A DNA stretch of 58,243 nucleotides from the NCBI GenBank assembly GCA_015055975.1, contig SVHF01000009.1, forward strand, positions 1-58,243. The letters run 5' to 3'. A program made the translations under genes and the position numbers. Shown piece by piece: positions 27,523 to 36,412 of this stretch; the stretch's first letter is position 1; every line of letters starts with the position of its first letter. The notes beneath the pieces are model-generated. The model did not search any database and was not told where the DNA came from. It saw only the letters and a list, made by a program, of their open reading frames with translations. Origin of the DNA: Clostridiales bacterium. GTDB taxonomy: Bacteria > Bacillota > Clostridia > Christensenellales > UBA3700.

Positions 27523-28469
27523 TGAAACAGTTTAAACAATTAATAGAAGCAATAAAACATCCAAACAAAATTCAAAGTATCATTCTTGGAATAGCAACGG
27601 TAATATTTGTTGTTTTAGCTTCGTGCACGGCGTTTATTGAAGAAATGCAAGATGCACTTGGCGTATTCCAATATGTTATATATGCATTAGGCGCTATATC
27701 TATAACGCAATTAGTTTATATGTTTTTCTACTGGGTTAAAAAATATAAAGAAGCAAATCCAGAGCGCAAGATTGTCATTAAAAATGACAAATTAAAAAAA
27801 GTATTGACGAATTACGAATTAAGATCTCAGGCATTTTTAGGCATAGCATTAATATTGTCTATAGGATTTGCTGTATATAATATCGTGCTAAGCGTTCTAA
27901 ATAGCGATAAATGGAATGGCGTAATGGGTCTATATTATTTATTGTTGACGGCATTGTATGCGTTTACTGCATATAGAATCTACGCTAAAAATGAAAACCA
28001 AAAAGAAGATGTTATTACGTATTTGATGGTTGGAGCAGGGACGTTCTTGCTACCGGTTGCGCTAATTTGGGGCGAAGTTGAAATATTGATTGGTAATTTC
28101 AACGTTTATTATAGTGAGATCTTTATCTACGCCTTAGCTTTATATACATTTGTAAAGTTGGGTATGGCAATAGGGAACTTAAAAAGAACTAGCGGAATGA
28201 ACACCTATACGCTTAAAGGTTTTAGAGTAATCTGCTTTATTGATGCGCTAGTTTCTATGCTTACTTTGCAGCTTACAATGTACAAAGTATTTGGTAAAGA
28301 TATACAGCCATCGTTCGTAGCACATGGATTATTCTGTAGTATTATATGCCTTGTTTGTATAGCTTTTGGCGTTATAATTATCATCCGTTCGGTTAAATTA
28401 TTACGTGAAATGCGTTTGAATATTATTATCGAAGAATTGCATAATCATACAAATAACGACTGGTATTAA
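27522..28469 (+). CDS. Multi-pass membrane protein of unknown function
   Basis: A 315-aa protein with about eight hydrophobic segments and a cytoplasmic-looking N-terminus (MKQFKQLIEAIKHPNK). No family was recognised. It is translationally coupled to scpB (TAATG), which makes it the last member of the M50-scpA-scpB operon. The 250-base AT-rich gap that follows has no terminator that could be seen. A role in chromosome organisation is not implied by the sequence. Confidence 0.8.
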   Translation: MKQFKQLIEAIKHPNKIQSIILGIATVIFVVLASCTAFIEEMQDALGVFQYVIYALGAISITQLVYMFFYWVKKYKEANPERKIVIKNDKLKKVLTNYELRSQAFLGIALILSIGFAVYNIVLSVLNSDKWNGVMGLYYLLLTALYAFTAYRIYAKNENQKEDVITYLMVGAGTFLLPVALIWGEVEILIGNFNVYYSEIFIYALALYTFVKLGMAIGNLKRTSGMNTYTLKGFRVICFIDALVSMLTLQLTMYKVFGKDIQPSFVAHGLFCSIICLVCIAFGVIIIIRSVKLLREMRLNIIIEELHNHTNNDWY

Positions 28470-28681
28470 TCAAAATTCTGGATTTTTATAAACAAGCCAA
28501 TAATTGACTAAAATATATTGAAAGATTTTTAAATTAAATCGATTTTTATAACTCAAGTCTAATTTTAGCCAAAATATTTCTTTAGAATTATTTCGTTATA
28601 ATTTAGCAAAAATTGTATAATACTCAAGCTATTATGCAAATATTTATGAGCTTTTAAAGATTGTTAAGTGCGTGTATTTTG

Positions 28682-28710
28682 TTGCATGTATACAATAAAT
28701 AAATTACAAT
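28682..28710 (+). promoter_or_regulatory. Promoter TTGCAT-N17-TACAAT immediately before the pseudouridine synthase
   Basis: TTGCAT (28682-28687) and TACAAT (28705-28710). The ATG at 28720 is 9 bases past the -10, so the predicted 5' leader is 0-3 bases; no Shine-Dalgarno is present. Confidence 0.6.
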
Positions 28711-28719
28711 GAATGCGTT

Positions 28720-29433
28720 ATGGAAAGATTAAACAAATATTTAGCTTCATGTGGAGTCGCATCAAGAAGAGAATCTGAAAAGTTAATTCTAGATGGACGT
28801 GTAAAAGTAAACGGTAAAGTCGTTAAAGAACTTGGCACGCAAGTAAATGAGAATAACGATAGAGTTTCAGTTGATGGCAATTTAGTAAAACCAGTTTTAG
28901 ATTATTCATATATCATGATGTATAAACCAAAGGGCTGTGTAACTACAATGAAGGACGACAAGGGAAGAAAAACTGTTTATTCATACCTTGAAGATCTAAA
29001 TATTCCTCACTTAGTTCCGGTTGGTAGATTGGACTATGATACAGAGGGCTTACTTTTATTAACAAATGATGGCGAATTAGTTCATGCTTTAACACACCCA
29101 TCTCATGAAGTTCCAAAAACTTATGTAGTAAAGGTAGAAGGTGAGATTCCAGAACACAAATTAGCTCAACTTAGAAAGGGCGTAGAAATAGACGGTGTTA
29201 AAACAGCAAAAGCTAAAGTAAAACTCGTAGAGTTTAAAGATAATATTTCTCGTTTTGAAATGACTATCCATGAAGGTAGAAATAGACAAATTAGAAAGAT
29301 GTTTGAAGCGGTTGGCGAAGAAGTAATCTTTTTAAAGAGAATATCTGTTGGAAATGTTAGATTGGGCGGGCTTGCTCGAGGCACATACAGGTATTTAAAC
29401 GACGACGAAATTGAGTATTTAAAGAAGCTATAA
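28720..29433 (+). CDS. rluB: RluB/RsuA-family pseudouridine synthase
   Basis: A 237-aa rRNA pseudouridine synthase. An S4 RNA-binding domain occupies about residues 1-60 (LNKYLASCGVASRRESEKLI). The catalytic motif is GRLDYDTEGLLLLTNDG with the reactive Asp near residue 104. It lacks the extra domains of TruA/RluD and fits the RluB group that modifies 23S rRNA next to the peptidyl-transferase centre; 16S RsuA is the alternative. The mRNA is predicted leaderless. In Bacillota rluB commonly follows scpB, as here after one intervening gene. Confidence 0.93.
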   Translation: MERLNKYLASCGVASRRESEKLILDGRVKVNGKVVKELGTQVNENNDRVSVDGNLVKPVLDYSYIMMYKPKGCVTTMKDDKGRKTVYSYLEDLNIPHLVPVGRLDYDTEGLLLLTNDGELVHALTHPSHEVPKTYVVKVEGEIPEHKLAQLRKGVEIDGVKTAKAKVKLVEFKDNISRFEMTIHEGRNRQIRKMFEAVGEEVIFLKRISVGNVRLGGLARGTYRYLNDDEIEYLKKL

Positions 29434-29438
29434 TGAAT

Positions 29439-29463
29439 GTCCAGCGCAGGCTGGACTATTTTG
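29439..29463 (+). terminator. Hairpin terminator after the pseudouridine synthase
   Basis: GTCCAGC (29439-29445) and GCTGGAC (29450-29456) with a GCAG loop; only a short T stretch (TATTTTGT) follows, so it may be leaky. Confidence 0.6.
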
Positions 29464-29522
29464 TGCATATATTCACCATTTTATACATTGTTAAATTTTT
29501 ATAAATTTTTTGTTTTATTTAG

Positions 29523-29551
29523 TTGCGCGAAATCAATTATATAAATATAAT
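29523..29551 (+). promoter_or_regulatory. Promoter TTGCGC-N17-TATAAT of the decarboxylase operon
   Basis: TTGCGC (29523-29528) and consensus TATAAT (29546-29551) with a 17-base spacer. The leader is about 50 bases and ends in a GGAGG ribosome site. Confidence 0.65.
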
Positions 29552-29607
29552 TACTATGGTTTTTATTTCATAAGTAGAAATTAAGAAAGTTTTGGAGGTT
29601 AGATTTC

Positions 29608-30987
29608 ATGGAAAACAAGGATCTCGTTTTAGCTATAAGTGAGATTGAAAAAGCTACTCAAAAAACAAAAGCTTACATTAATTCCATCGTAGATAAGGAT
29701 AGTTTTGTAGAAACAGATGTATTTTTATCTGGCAAAAGTTTTGATGACAAAGAAGCGATTGGTGAAGGCGTAGTTACAGGGTATGCATTATTTAATGGAA
29801 ATCCAGTTCAAATTTTCGCTCAAAATGCAGACGTATTAAAGGGCAGTTTGAGCAGAGCTCAAGCATTAAAGATTGAAAAGTGTATTGATAGAGCAATTAC
29901 AACTCGTACACCACTTATTTCAATTATAGATAGCTGCGGAGCAAGAGTTGGAGATGGCGTTTCTATACTAGAAGGATATGCAAATATCATATCACTTGCA
30001 AGTGATTTATCTGCAGTAGCACCACACATTGCAATTGTTAAGGGTGCAGCTTTAGGTATGATGGCTTCATTTGTAGCCGCTGCAGATTTCGTATTTATGT
30101 CTAAAGATGCAGTTATGTCAGTTAACTCACCAATGTATCTAGTATCAGATGCAAAGACATTCCCAGTAGATTATAAAAAGGCGCTAGGATACAATGCGTA
30201 TGCTAAGAATTCAGATATGGTAAACTTCGTTTACGAAACAGAGGCTGACTTAAAGGAAAAGGTAGATTTATTAATGAATGCTATCTATGGACCTGAAGAT
30301 TCTAGCGATGATGCAAATAGAGTAGACCCAGAACTTGCTCACATTGATGCACAAAAAGCTCTAGATTCAATAATGGATCAAGGAAGCGTATTAGAATTTG
30401 CTCCTTTGTATGGAGAAGATGTTAAGTGTGCTTTTGCAAGACTAAACGGTATCGCCGTAGCAGTTTTAGCAACAAAGGGCGATTATATTTCATTTGAAGG
30501 ATTAGAAAAAGCTACAGATTTTGCTCAAAAAGCAGATATGTTAGATTTACCTTTCATTACACTTGTAGATACAAAGGGCTTGTCTTCAACACTTTCTCAA
30601 GAAGTAGCTGGATATGCAAAGCGTGCATTTAAGTTAATCGACGCTATTGCAAACATTACAGCACCAAAGATTGGTGTAGCATTTAATAATGCTATAGGCT
30701 TTGGATACACAGCTTTAATGAGCAAAGGTTTAGGATTCGGATATACAATTGCTACAGAAAATGCAAAGATTTCTCCAATTGCTGAAGAAGTTGCAGTAGC
30801 AATGATGGCAGATCAACTAAAAGCACAAGATAGAAGTGATAACATCGCTAAGCTTTCTATGCAATATGCTGAAATGCAAGAAAATCCTATAAAGATTGCA
30901 AAAGAAGGATATTTAGATAATGTTGTAGAGGCTATTAACCTTCGTCCATATTTATCTTCAGCATTAATGATGTTAGAGGGAATTTAA
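29608..30987 (+). CDS. Carboxyltransferase (12S/MmdA-like) of a biotin-dependent decarboxylase
   Basis: A 459-aa crotonase-fold carboxyltransferase of the methylmalonyl-CoA decarboxylase alpha / transcarboxylase 12S group. Recognisable are the SCGARVGDG turn in the first half (GSGGARIQEG in relatives) and TKGDYISFEGLEKATDF, LVDTKG, and GVAFNNAIGFGYTAL in the second. It is shorter than typical MmdA (about 510 aa) and several glycine loops are altered, so the acyl-CoA preference is uncertain. It would move a carboxyl group between an acyl-CoA and biotin. It heads the five-gene operon with OadG-, biotin-, OadB- and OadA-like proteins. Confidence 0.85.
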   Translation: MENKDLVLAISEIEKATQKTKAYINSIVDKDSFVETDVFLSGKSFDDKEAIGEGVVTGYALFNGNPVQIFAQNADVLKGSLSRAQALKIEKCIDRAITTRTPLISIIDSCGARVGDGVSILEGYANIISLASDLSAVAPHIAIVKGAALGMMASFVAAADFVFMSKDAVMSVNSPMYLVSDAKTFPVDYKKALGYNAYAKNSDMVNFVYETEADLKEKVDLLMNAIYGPEDSSDDANRVDPELAHIDAQKALDSIMDQGSVLEFAPLYGEDVKCAFARLNGIAVAVLATKGDYISFEGLEKATDFAQKADMLDLPFITLVDTKGLSSTLSQEVAGYAKRAFKLIDAIANITAPKIGVAFNNAIGFGYTALMSKGLGFGYTIATENAKISPIAEEVAVAMMADQLKAQDRSDNIAKLSMQYAEMQENPIKIAKEGYLDNVVEAINLRPYLSSALMMLEGI

Positions 30988-30988
30988 T

Positions 30989-31438
30989 ATGAGAAGAGCA
31001 GTTAAGATTTTATCAATAGTATTCATACTAGTCTTATTGATGACTTCTTTCATGGCTTGTTCTTTAGAGTACGGCACGCCAGATAAACTAGATATGGCAA
31101 ATTCATCAGTTGGGGAAAGAATCCTAATTGGTTTGCAAGTTGCTGCTTTAGGTATTGCCGTTGTATTTGTAGTTTTAGCTTTGCTAATTGGTTTTATTAT
31201 TTTATTTAAATACTTGTTTAAGTGGATGGATCAATTAAAGGCAAAGACAGCTAAAAAGGCTACAAAAGTTGCAGCCCCTAAAGAAGAAATAAAGCCACAA
31301 ATTGTTGGATTAGAAGGCGAAGATGAAGAAATAGCTGCAGTAATTAGTGCAGCAATCATGGCTTATTATGAGCAAAATAAACAAGTTTATACATCTAACT
31401 TGAAGTTTAGAGTTAGAAATATAAACGAAATTAAATAA
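30989..31438 (+). CDS. OadG-like membrane subunit (gamma/delta)
   Basis: A 149-aa protein with an N-terminal signal-like helix ending LMTSFMAC (residues about 17-24), a plausible lipobox, and a second membrane helix (about 48-74), then a basic and acidic cytosolic tail. Position, size and the single main transmembrane helix fit OadG/MmdD, the small subunit that assembles the decarboxylase complex. It begins 1 base after the preceding stop. The family is poorly conserved, so the call rests on context and topology. Confidence 0.78.
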   Translation: MRRAVKILSIVFILVLLMTSFMACSLEYGTPDKLDMANSSVGERILIGLQVAALGIAVVFVVLALLIGFIILFKYLFKWMDQLKAKTAKKATKVAAPKEEIKPQIVGLEGEDEEIAAVISAAIMAYYEQNKQVYTSNLKFRVRNINEIK

Positions 31439-31463
31439 GGAAATTATTAGGAGATATATAAAT

Positions 31464-31820
31464 ATGCGCAAATTTAATGTAAATGTTAATGGTAAAATGT
31501 ATGCCGTTGAAGTTGAAGAAGTAGTAGATGGAAGCACAGTTGTTCCAGTTGTAACAAAGGCTGCTCCAGCTCCTCAAGCAAAGGCCCCTATTCAAGCAGC
31601 TCCAGCTGCAGGAACACAAGTAAAGGCTCCAATGCCAGGCTTAGTTAAAAAGCTTTGCTTTGCTGCTGGAACTCAAGTAAACAAGGGTGACACAATCATT
31701 ATTTTGGAAGCTATGAAGATGGATACTCCAGTTGTAGCTCCAGAAAGTGGTGTAATTTCATATTCAACACAAGAAGGCGCAAATATTGATACAGGCGCAG
31801 TTATCGCAACAATAGCATAA
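31464..31820 (+). CDS. Biotin carboxyl carrier protein
   Basis: A 118-aa carrier with a flexible Ala/Pro linker (about 28-52) and a C-terminal biotinyl domain carrying EAMKMD, where the lysine near residue 86 is biotinylated. It shuttles the carboxyl group from the carboxyltransferase subunits to the membrane pump. An AGGAG ribosome site precedes the ATG. It lies between the OadG- and OadB-like genes as in oxaloacetate and methylmalonyl-CoA decarboxylase operons. Confidence 0.94.
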   Translation: MRKFNVNVNGKMYAVEVEEVVDGSTVVPVVTKAAPAPQAKAPIQAAPAAGTQVKAPMPGLVKKLCFAAGTQVNKGDTIIILEAMKMDTPVVAPESGVISYSTQEGANIDTGAVIATIA

Positions 31821-31833
31821 GAAGGAGTAAAAG

Positions 31834-33072
31834 ATGATTAGTTTTTTCTCAACTATACCATCGTTCTCATTAGCTGAGTCGCTAAAAACTTTGTGGGAAT
31901 CTACAGGGTTTATGACATCACTAACACCACTATGGCAAAACCTAATCATGATGATTATTGCCGGTGTTTTGATTTATTTAGCTATAGCTAAAGAGTTCGA
32001 GCCAAACCTTTTAGTTGCTATTGGCTTTGGTATGTTCATTATAAATATCCCTGGTGCTTATCAAGCATTATATGGCACGCCTGCCATTGATCCAGAAACA
32101 GGGGCATTTATTATAGAGCATGGTTCAAAAGCAATTGTAGAGGGAACAGAAGGCCTATTCTTCTATCTATATAAGGGTGTCGAATGGGTTATTTATCCAC
32201 CACTAATTTTCTTAGGAATTGGTGCAATGACAGACTTCGGTCCACTTATTGCTAACCCTAAGAGCTTAATTATGGGTGCTGCAGCGCAATTAGGTATTTT
32301 CATTACATTCCTAGTTGCTATAAACATTGGATTCACAGGAGAAGAAGCAGCTGCTATCGGTATTATCGGTGGTGCAGATGGCCCAACAGCTATCTACGTA
32401 ACGACAAAACTTGCGGCGCACTTGTTGCCAGCTATTGCGGTTGCTGCTTATTCATACATGGCTTTGATAAAAGTTATCCAACCACCAATAATGAAATTAT
32501 TGACAACAAAGAAGGAAAGATCAATTGTTATGGAGCAATTAAGACCAGTATCTAAGTTAGAGAAGGTTGTATTCCCAATTGCCGTAACATTAATTGTTGG
32601 CGTTATACTTCCATCAGCTTTACCACTTTTAGGTATGTTGATGCTTGGTAACTTATTCAAAGAATCTGGAGTTGTTCCAAGATTAACAAATACAGCAAAG
32701 AATGAATTAATTAACATTATTACTATCTTGCTTGGACTTTTAGTTGGTACAAAGGCTACAGCCGATGTATTCTTAAATGTTCAAACACTATTAATTCTAT
32801 TAATAGGTGTTGTAGCATTCAGCTTTGGTACAGCTGGTGGTGTGTTAATTGGAAAATTAATGTGTGTAATGACAAAGGGCAAGGTAAATCCACTTATTGG
32901 TGCTGCTGGCGTTTCAGCCGTTCCAATGGCCGCTAGAATCGCTCACAACGTAGGTCAAGAGGAAAATCCAAACAACTACTTGTTAATGCACGCTATGGGG
33001 CCAAACGTAGCTGGTGTTATCGGTTCTGCAGTTGCTGCCGGTGTATTACTATCAGTATTTGGCGTTGCATAA
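31834..33072 (+). CDS. Sodium-pumping decarboxylase beta subunit
   Basis: A 412-aa integral membrane protein of the OadB/MmdB/GcdB family. It decarboxylates carboxybiotin and couples this to Na+ export. Conserved parts are visible: DFGPLIANPKSLIMGAAAQ with the Asp of the ion path, IIGGADGPTAIY, and AGVSAVPMAARI plus the NYLLMHAMGPNVAGVIGSA end. Length and topology (about ten helices) agree with the family. A GGAG ribosome site precedes the ATG. Confidence 0.95.
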   Translation: MISFFSTIPSFSLAESLKTLWESTGFMTSLTPLWQNLIMMIIAGVLIYLAIAKEFEPNLLVAIGFGMFIINIPGAYQALYGTPAIDPETGAFIIEHGSKAIVEGTEGLFFYLYKGVEWVIYPPLIFLGIGAMTDFGPLIANPKSLIMGAAAQLGIFITFLVAINIGFTGEEAAAIGIIGGADGPTAIYVTTKLAAHLLPAIAVAAYSYMALIKVIQPPIMKLLTTKKERSIVMEQLRPVSKLEKVVFPIAVTLIVGVILPSALPLLGMLMLGNLFKESGVVPRLTNTAKNELINIITILLGLLVGTKATADVFLNVQTLLILLIGVVAFSFGTAGGVLIGKLMCVMTKGKVNPLIGAAGVSAVPMAARIAHNVGQEENPNNYLLMHAMGPNVAGVIGSAVAAGVLLSVFGVA

Positions 33073-33086
33073 AGGAGAAATAGAAA

Positions 33087-34487
33087 ATGGTTAAGATTAC
33101 AGAAACAATATTGCGTGATGCTCATCAATCTCAAGCTGCTACAAGAATGACAATTGATGAAATGTTACCAATTGCAGATAAATTAGATAAAATAGGGTAT
33201 TTTTCATTAGAATGTTGGGGTGGTGCTACTTTTGATAGCTGCCTAAGATTCTTAAATGAAGATCCATGGGATAGACTAAGAAAGTTAAGAAAGGCTATGC
33301 CAAACACAAAATTACAAATGTTACTACGTGCTCAAAACTTATTAGGTTACAAGCACTATGCAGATGACGTTGTAGATGAATTTGTTAAAAAGGCTATTGA
33401 AAATGGTATCGATATTATTCGTATCTTCGACGCTCTAAACGATCCAAGAAACATGGAAAGAGCAATGAAGGCTACAAAGAAATATGGTGGTATCTGCGAA
33501 GCAGCTTTCTCATATACAACATCTCCTGTTCACACAACTGAATATTTCGTTAAGCTTTCTAAGCAATTAGAAGATATGGGCGCAGATATCATTTGTATTA
33601 AGGATATGGCAGGTATACTTCTTCCATATACAGCATACGAATTAGTTAAGGCTATGAAGAAAGTTCTAAAGAAAGATACACAAATCCATCTTCATACTCA
33701 CCAAACAGCAGGAATAGGTAACTTAACATACCTAAAGGCTATTGAAGCTGGGGTAGATATCGTAGATACAGCATTATCTCCACTAGGAAATGGTACATCT
33801 CAACCAGCTACAGAATCATTAGTTGCAGCACTAAAAGGTACTGAATATGATACAGGTCTTGATTTAATCAAGTTAAATGAATGCGCTGAATACTTCAAGG
33901 GCGTAGCTCAAAGATTAAAAGACGATGGTTGGTTAACAGATAAATCACTAGCAACTGACGTTAAAGCTTTAATTTACCAAGTTCCAGGCGGTATGCTTTC
34001 TAACCTTGTTGGTCAATTAAAGAAGATGAACGCATTAGATAAATATGAACAAGCACTTGCTGAAGTTCCAAATGTAAGAAAGGATCTAGGTTACCCACCA
34101 CTTGTAACTCCAACATCTCAAATCGTTGGTACACAAGCCGTATTTAATGTTTTGAGCGGTGAAAGATATAAGATGATTACAGCTGAAACAAAGGGCGTAT
34201 TAAGGGGTGAATATGGTCAATTACCAGCAGAACCAAATCCTGAAGTTGTAAAACTTGCACTAGGGGAGAACGCTGAAAGAATTACATGTAGACCAGCAGA
34301 TTTATTACAACCAGAACTTGAAAAATATAGAAAAGAAATTGAAAACTATATTGAACAAGACGAAGATGTATTATCTTATGCATTATTCCCACAAGTTGCT
34401 ATGAACTTCTTTAAATATAGACAAGCAAACAAAATAAAGATTGATAGAGATTTTGGGGATACTCAAAAGGGAATTCAACCAGTTTAA
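33087..34487 (+). CDS. OadA/5S-type carboxyltransferase without biotin domain
   Basis: A 466-aa TIM-barrel carboxyltransferase as in oxaloacetate decarboxylase alpha and transcarboxylase 5S. The N-terminus ETILRDAHQSQAATRM has the metal-binding Asp; the catalytic lysine is in CIKDMAG; HLHTHQTAG supplies the metal-binding histidines; GNGTSQPATES follows. The usual C-terminal biotinyl domain is missing, consistent with the separate carrier encoded two genes upstream. It would exchange carboxyl groups between oxaloacetate or pyruvate and biotin. A terminator closes the operon. Confidence 0.94.
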   Translation: MVKITETILRDAHQSQAATRMTIDEMLPIADKLDKIGYFSLECWGGATFDSCLRFLNEDPWDRLRKLRKAMPNTKLQMLLRAQNLLGYKHYADDVVDEFVKKAIENGIDIIRIFDALNDPRNMERAMKATKKYGGICEAAFSYTTSPVHTTEYFVKLSKQLEDMGADIICIKDMAGILLPYTAYELVKAMKKVLKKDTQIHLHTHQTAGIGNLTYLKAIEAGVDIVDTALSPLGNGTSQPATESLVAALKGTEYDTGLDLIKLNECAEYFKGVAQRLKDDGWLTDKSLATDVKALIYQVPGGMLSNLVGQLKKMNALDKYEQALAEVPNVRKDLGYPPLVTPTSQIVGTQAVFNVLSGERYKMITAETKGVLRGEYGQLPAEPNPEVVKLALGENAERITCRPADLLQPELEKYRKEIENYIEQDEDVLSYALFPQVAMNFFKYRQANKIKIDRDFGDTQKGIQPV

Positions 34488-34508
34488 TTAAAATTAATTG
34501 AAGAATTT

Positions 34509-34543
34509 GAGCTCGCAATTTAAAAATTGTGGGCTCTTTTTTT
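34509..34543 (+). terminator. Terminator of the decarboxylase operon
   Basis: A 12-bp stem with two G-T wobbles: GAGCTCGCAATT (34509-34520) with AATTGTGGGCTC (34525-34536), followed by seven T. Confidence 0.88.
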
Positions 34544-34556
34544 GCATTAAATATTA

Positions 34557-34565
34557 TGATAAAAT
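34557..34565 (+). promoter_or_regulatory. Extended -10 promoter (TGATAAAAT)
   Basis: TG at 34557-34558 and TAAAAT at 34560-34565 give a start near 34572, about 22 bases before the ATG at 34594 with a GAGGTG ribosome site between. Confidence 0.5.
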
Positions 34566-34593
34566 ATTATAGATAAACATTGTGAGGTGCTTT

Positions 34594-35076
34594 ATGGGAA
34601 AAGAGTTTATAGATGATGAAGTTAAAGACGTTTTTAATGAAGAATTAGAAAAAACATCTAAAAAATGTCCAACATGTGGTGCAGAAATAGATTCTGACGC
34701 TCAATTTTGCCCTTATTGTGGCGCACAAATAGGTGAATCTGTAAAAGTGGTCGAAACAAAAGAAGAAGAGCCTCAAAAGGTCGTTTTTAAGCCAAGACCA
34801 TTGAAAAAGGGTGAAGTAGTAGAAAAAAGTGCAACTCCAACAAAAGAATATAAGTATGGTGATGGATACAGTGTATCAGCACTTGCCTTAGGTGCTTTAT
34901 ATGGATGCTGGTTATATCCAGTAATTGCATTTATTATTTCAATGTGTGGGTTATCTACAAAGAATCCAAAAGATTTGAAGTTATTTAAAATTACAGCAGT
35001 ATTGTCTATTATTTTCTTAATAATTCACATTGTGTTAATCATATTGGGAATAAAGGGAAACATTTCTATAGAATAA
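34594..35076 (+). CDS. Zinc-ribbon membrane protein
   Basis: A 160-aa protein. One zinc ribbon near residues 20-44 (CPTCG ... CPYCG), a basic and acidic linker, then two hydrophobic segments in the last 60 residues. The ATG at 34594 is preferred over a GTG at 34582 because that GTG is part of the GAGGTG ribosome site. It resembles in layout the zinc-ribbon membrane proteins at 24519 and 41556. Function unknown. The following gene's ribosome site overlaps its stop. Confidence 0.75.
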   Translation: MGKEFIDDEVKDVFNEELEKTSKKCPTCGAEIDSDAQFCPYCGAQIGESVKVVETKEEEPQKVVFKPRPLKKGEVVEKSATPTKEYKYGDGYSVSALALGALYGCWLYPVIAFIISMCGLSTKNPKDLKLFKITAVLSIIFLIIHIVLIILGIKGNISIE

Positions 35077-35086
35077 GGAGCTTATT

Positions 35087-35764
35087 ATTTTAGGACTAGA
35101 ACTATCCATAACTGCTATATATCTTGTAACTTTCTATGCATATATGTTTACAACGTCTTTAGGTGAGCATAAAGCAAGAGGTATTAATAAAATTTTGCTT
35201 GCATCATTTTATTTAATTTTGGCAGTTATTTTGTTCATACAAAATAGAGAGTTTAATACTTTCCATGTAATTATACTTATTGCAATACTTGGCACATATA
35301 TTGGTGATATTGTTTTAATGTATCATTTTAATTTTGGTGCGTTGTTCTTTACGATAGGGAACTTATCTTTATTTGCCTATGATTTTTGTTTACTAGAATC
35401 TTTAGGCGTACACTTTAGTCAATATTGGTGGTTTATTTTAGTATATGTTGGATTAGTGGGCGGGTATTTTATCCTTGAGCATTTCTCAACACATTTTAAA
35501 ATAGAGAAGAAAGATAGGCTAAAAGCATTTGCTTATTTAGCTATGGTTACACTTCATGGAAGCATAGGAACTACTATGTATTTTGTAACAGATAACAAAT
35601 CCGCAATATTGCTTGGCTTTGGATCAATATTGTTTATGCTATCTGATTATGTATTGTGTTCATACAAGTATTCTTTTAATAAAGAATCGTCAGTGCATAA
35701 ATTAAATACATTTTTATATTTTGCAGGTATATTATTAATTGCGTGGTCAATATACGTATTTTAG
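35087..35764 (+). CDS. YhhN-like multi-pass membrane protein, probable ATT start
   Basis: About 225 aa with eight hydrophobic segments; the pattern (GTYIGDIVLMYHF, GFGSILFMLSDYVL) matches YhhN / lysoplasmalogenase-type proteins, membrane enzymes that hydrolyse vinyl-ether lysolipids in eukaryotes. The first ATG is at 35144, but it has no ribosome site and would remove half of the first membrane helix. Upstream in frame the helix continues (ILGLELSITAIYLVTFYAY). AAGGAG at 35075-35080 sits six bases before an ATT at 35087, with no ATG, GTG or TTG in between, so ATT is the likely start. The bacterial function is unknown. Confidence 0.72.
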   Translation: MLGLELSITAIYLVTFYAYMFTTSLGEHKARGINKILLASFYLILAVILFIQNREFNTFHVIILIAILGTYIGDIVLMYHFNFGALFFTIGNLSLFAYDFCLLESLGVHFSQYWWFILVYVGLVGGYFILEHFSTHFKIEKKDRLKAFAYLAMVTLHGSIGTTMYFVTDNKSAILLGFGSILFMLSDYVLCSYKYSFNKESSVHKLNTFLYFAGILLIAWSIYVF

Positions 35765-35774
35765 GAGGTATTAG

Positions 35775-36233
35775 ATGAAAAAATTAGTAACATTTTTTAG
35801 TGTAGAGTATGGAAGTACTAGAAAGATTGCTAACGCATTAGCAAATAAGCTTAATGCAGATATATTTGAAATCATCCCAGCTACACCTTATACTAAAGCA
35901 GATATTAATTGGAGAAATCCATTATCTAGATGCAATAAAGAATTCTTTGGCAAAAAGGAAGTGCCAGTAGATATCAAAGTAGAGAACATGGAGGAATATG
36001 ACACAATTTATGTTGGATTCCCAATTTGGTATGGTTGCGCACCACTTGTTGTTAATAGCTTTTTAAAGAGCTACAACTTAGAAGGAAAGAAGATTTATAT
36101 CTTTGCTACATCAGGTGGAAGCGGAATTGGAAAAACTGCTCAAAAATTAGAACCATATGTAAAAGGTGCAACAATTGTTGATGCAAGAATGGTTCAAACA
36201 GAAAAAGATGCAGAAGATTATGCAAAGAATTAA
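35775..36233 (+). CDS. Flavodoxin
   Basis: A 152-aa FMN-binding electron carrier of the flavodoxin_4 type. The phosphate loop is SVEYGSTRKIA (residues about 9-19, T/S-rich as usual); FPIWYGCAPL and FATSGGSGIG are the two further FMN-contacting loops. Length is within the normal 140-180 range. GGAGG precedes the ATG. It is 10 bases after the YhhN-like gene and ends at a good terminator, so the two are probably one transcript. Confidence 0.92.
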   Translation: MKKLVTFFSVEYGSTRKIANALANKLNADIFEIIPATPYTKADINWRNPLSRCNKEFFGKKEVPVDIKVENMEEYDTIYVGFPIWYGCAPLVVNSFLKSYNLEGKKIYIFATSGGSGIGKTAQKLEPYVKGATIVDARMVQTEKDAEDYAKN

Positions 36234-36255
36234 TATTTGACTTATCTAAATTTAG

Positions 36256-36282
36256 CCAGCGCCAAAAGGTGCTGGTTTTTTT
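36256..36282 (+). terminator. Terminator after flavodoxin
   Basis: CCAGCGCC (36256-36263) pairs with GGTGCTGG (36268-36275; one G-T) around AAAA, followed by seven T. Confidence 0.88.
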
Positions 36283-36412
36283 AATACTTTGTATTATTTT
36301 GCAAGATGTCCCGAAATAAAGACACCATAATAAATTGTTGTTTACAAACTTATAAATCCATTATAAACTGAAGATGCATAGGGAGCAAAACTAAAATTGC
36401 GAGGTGATAAAA

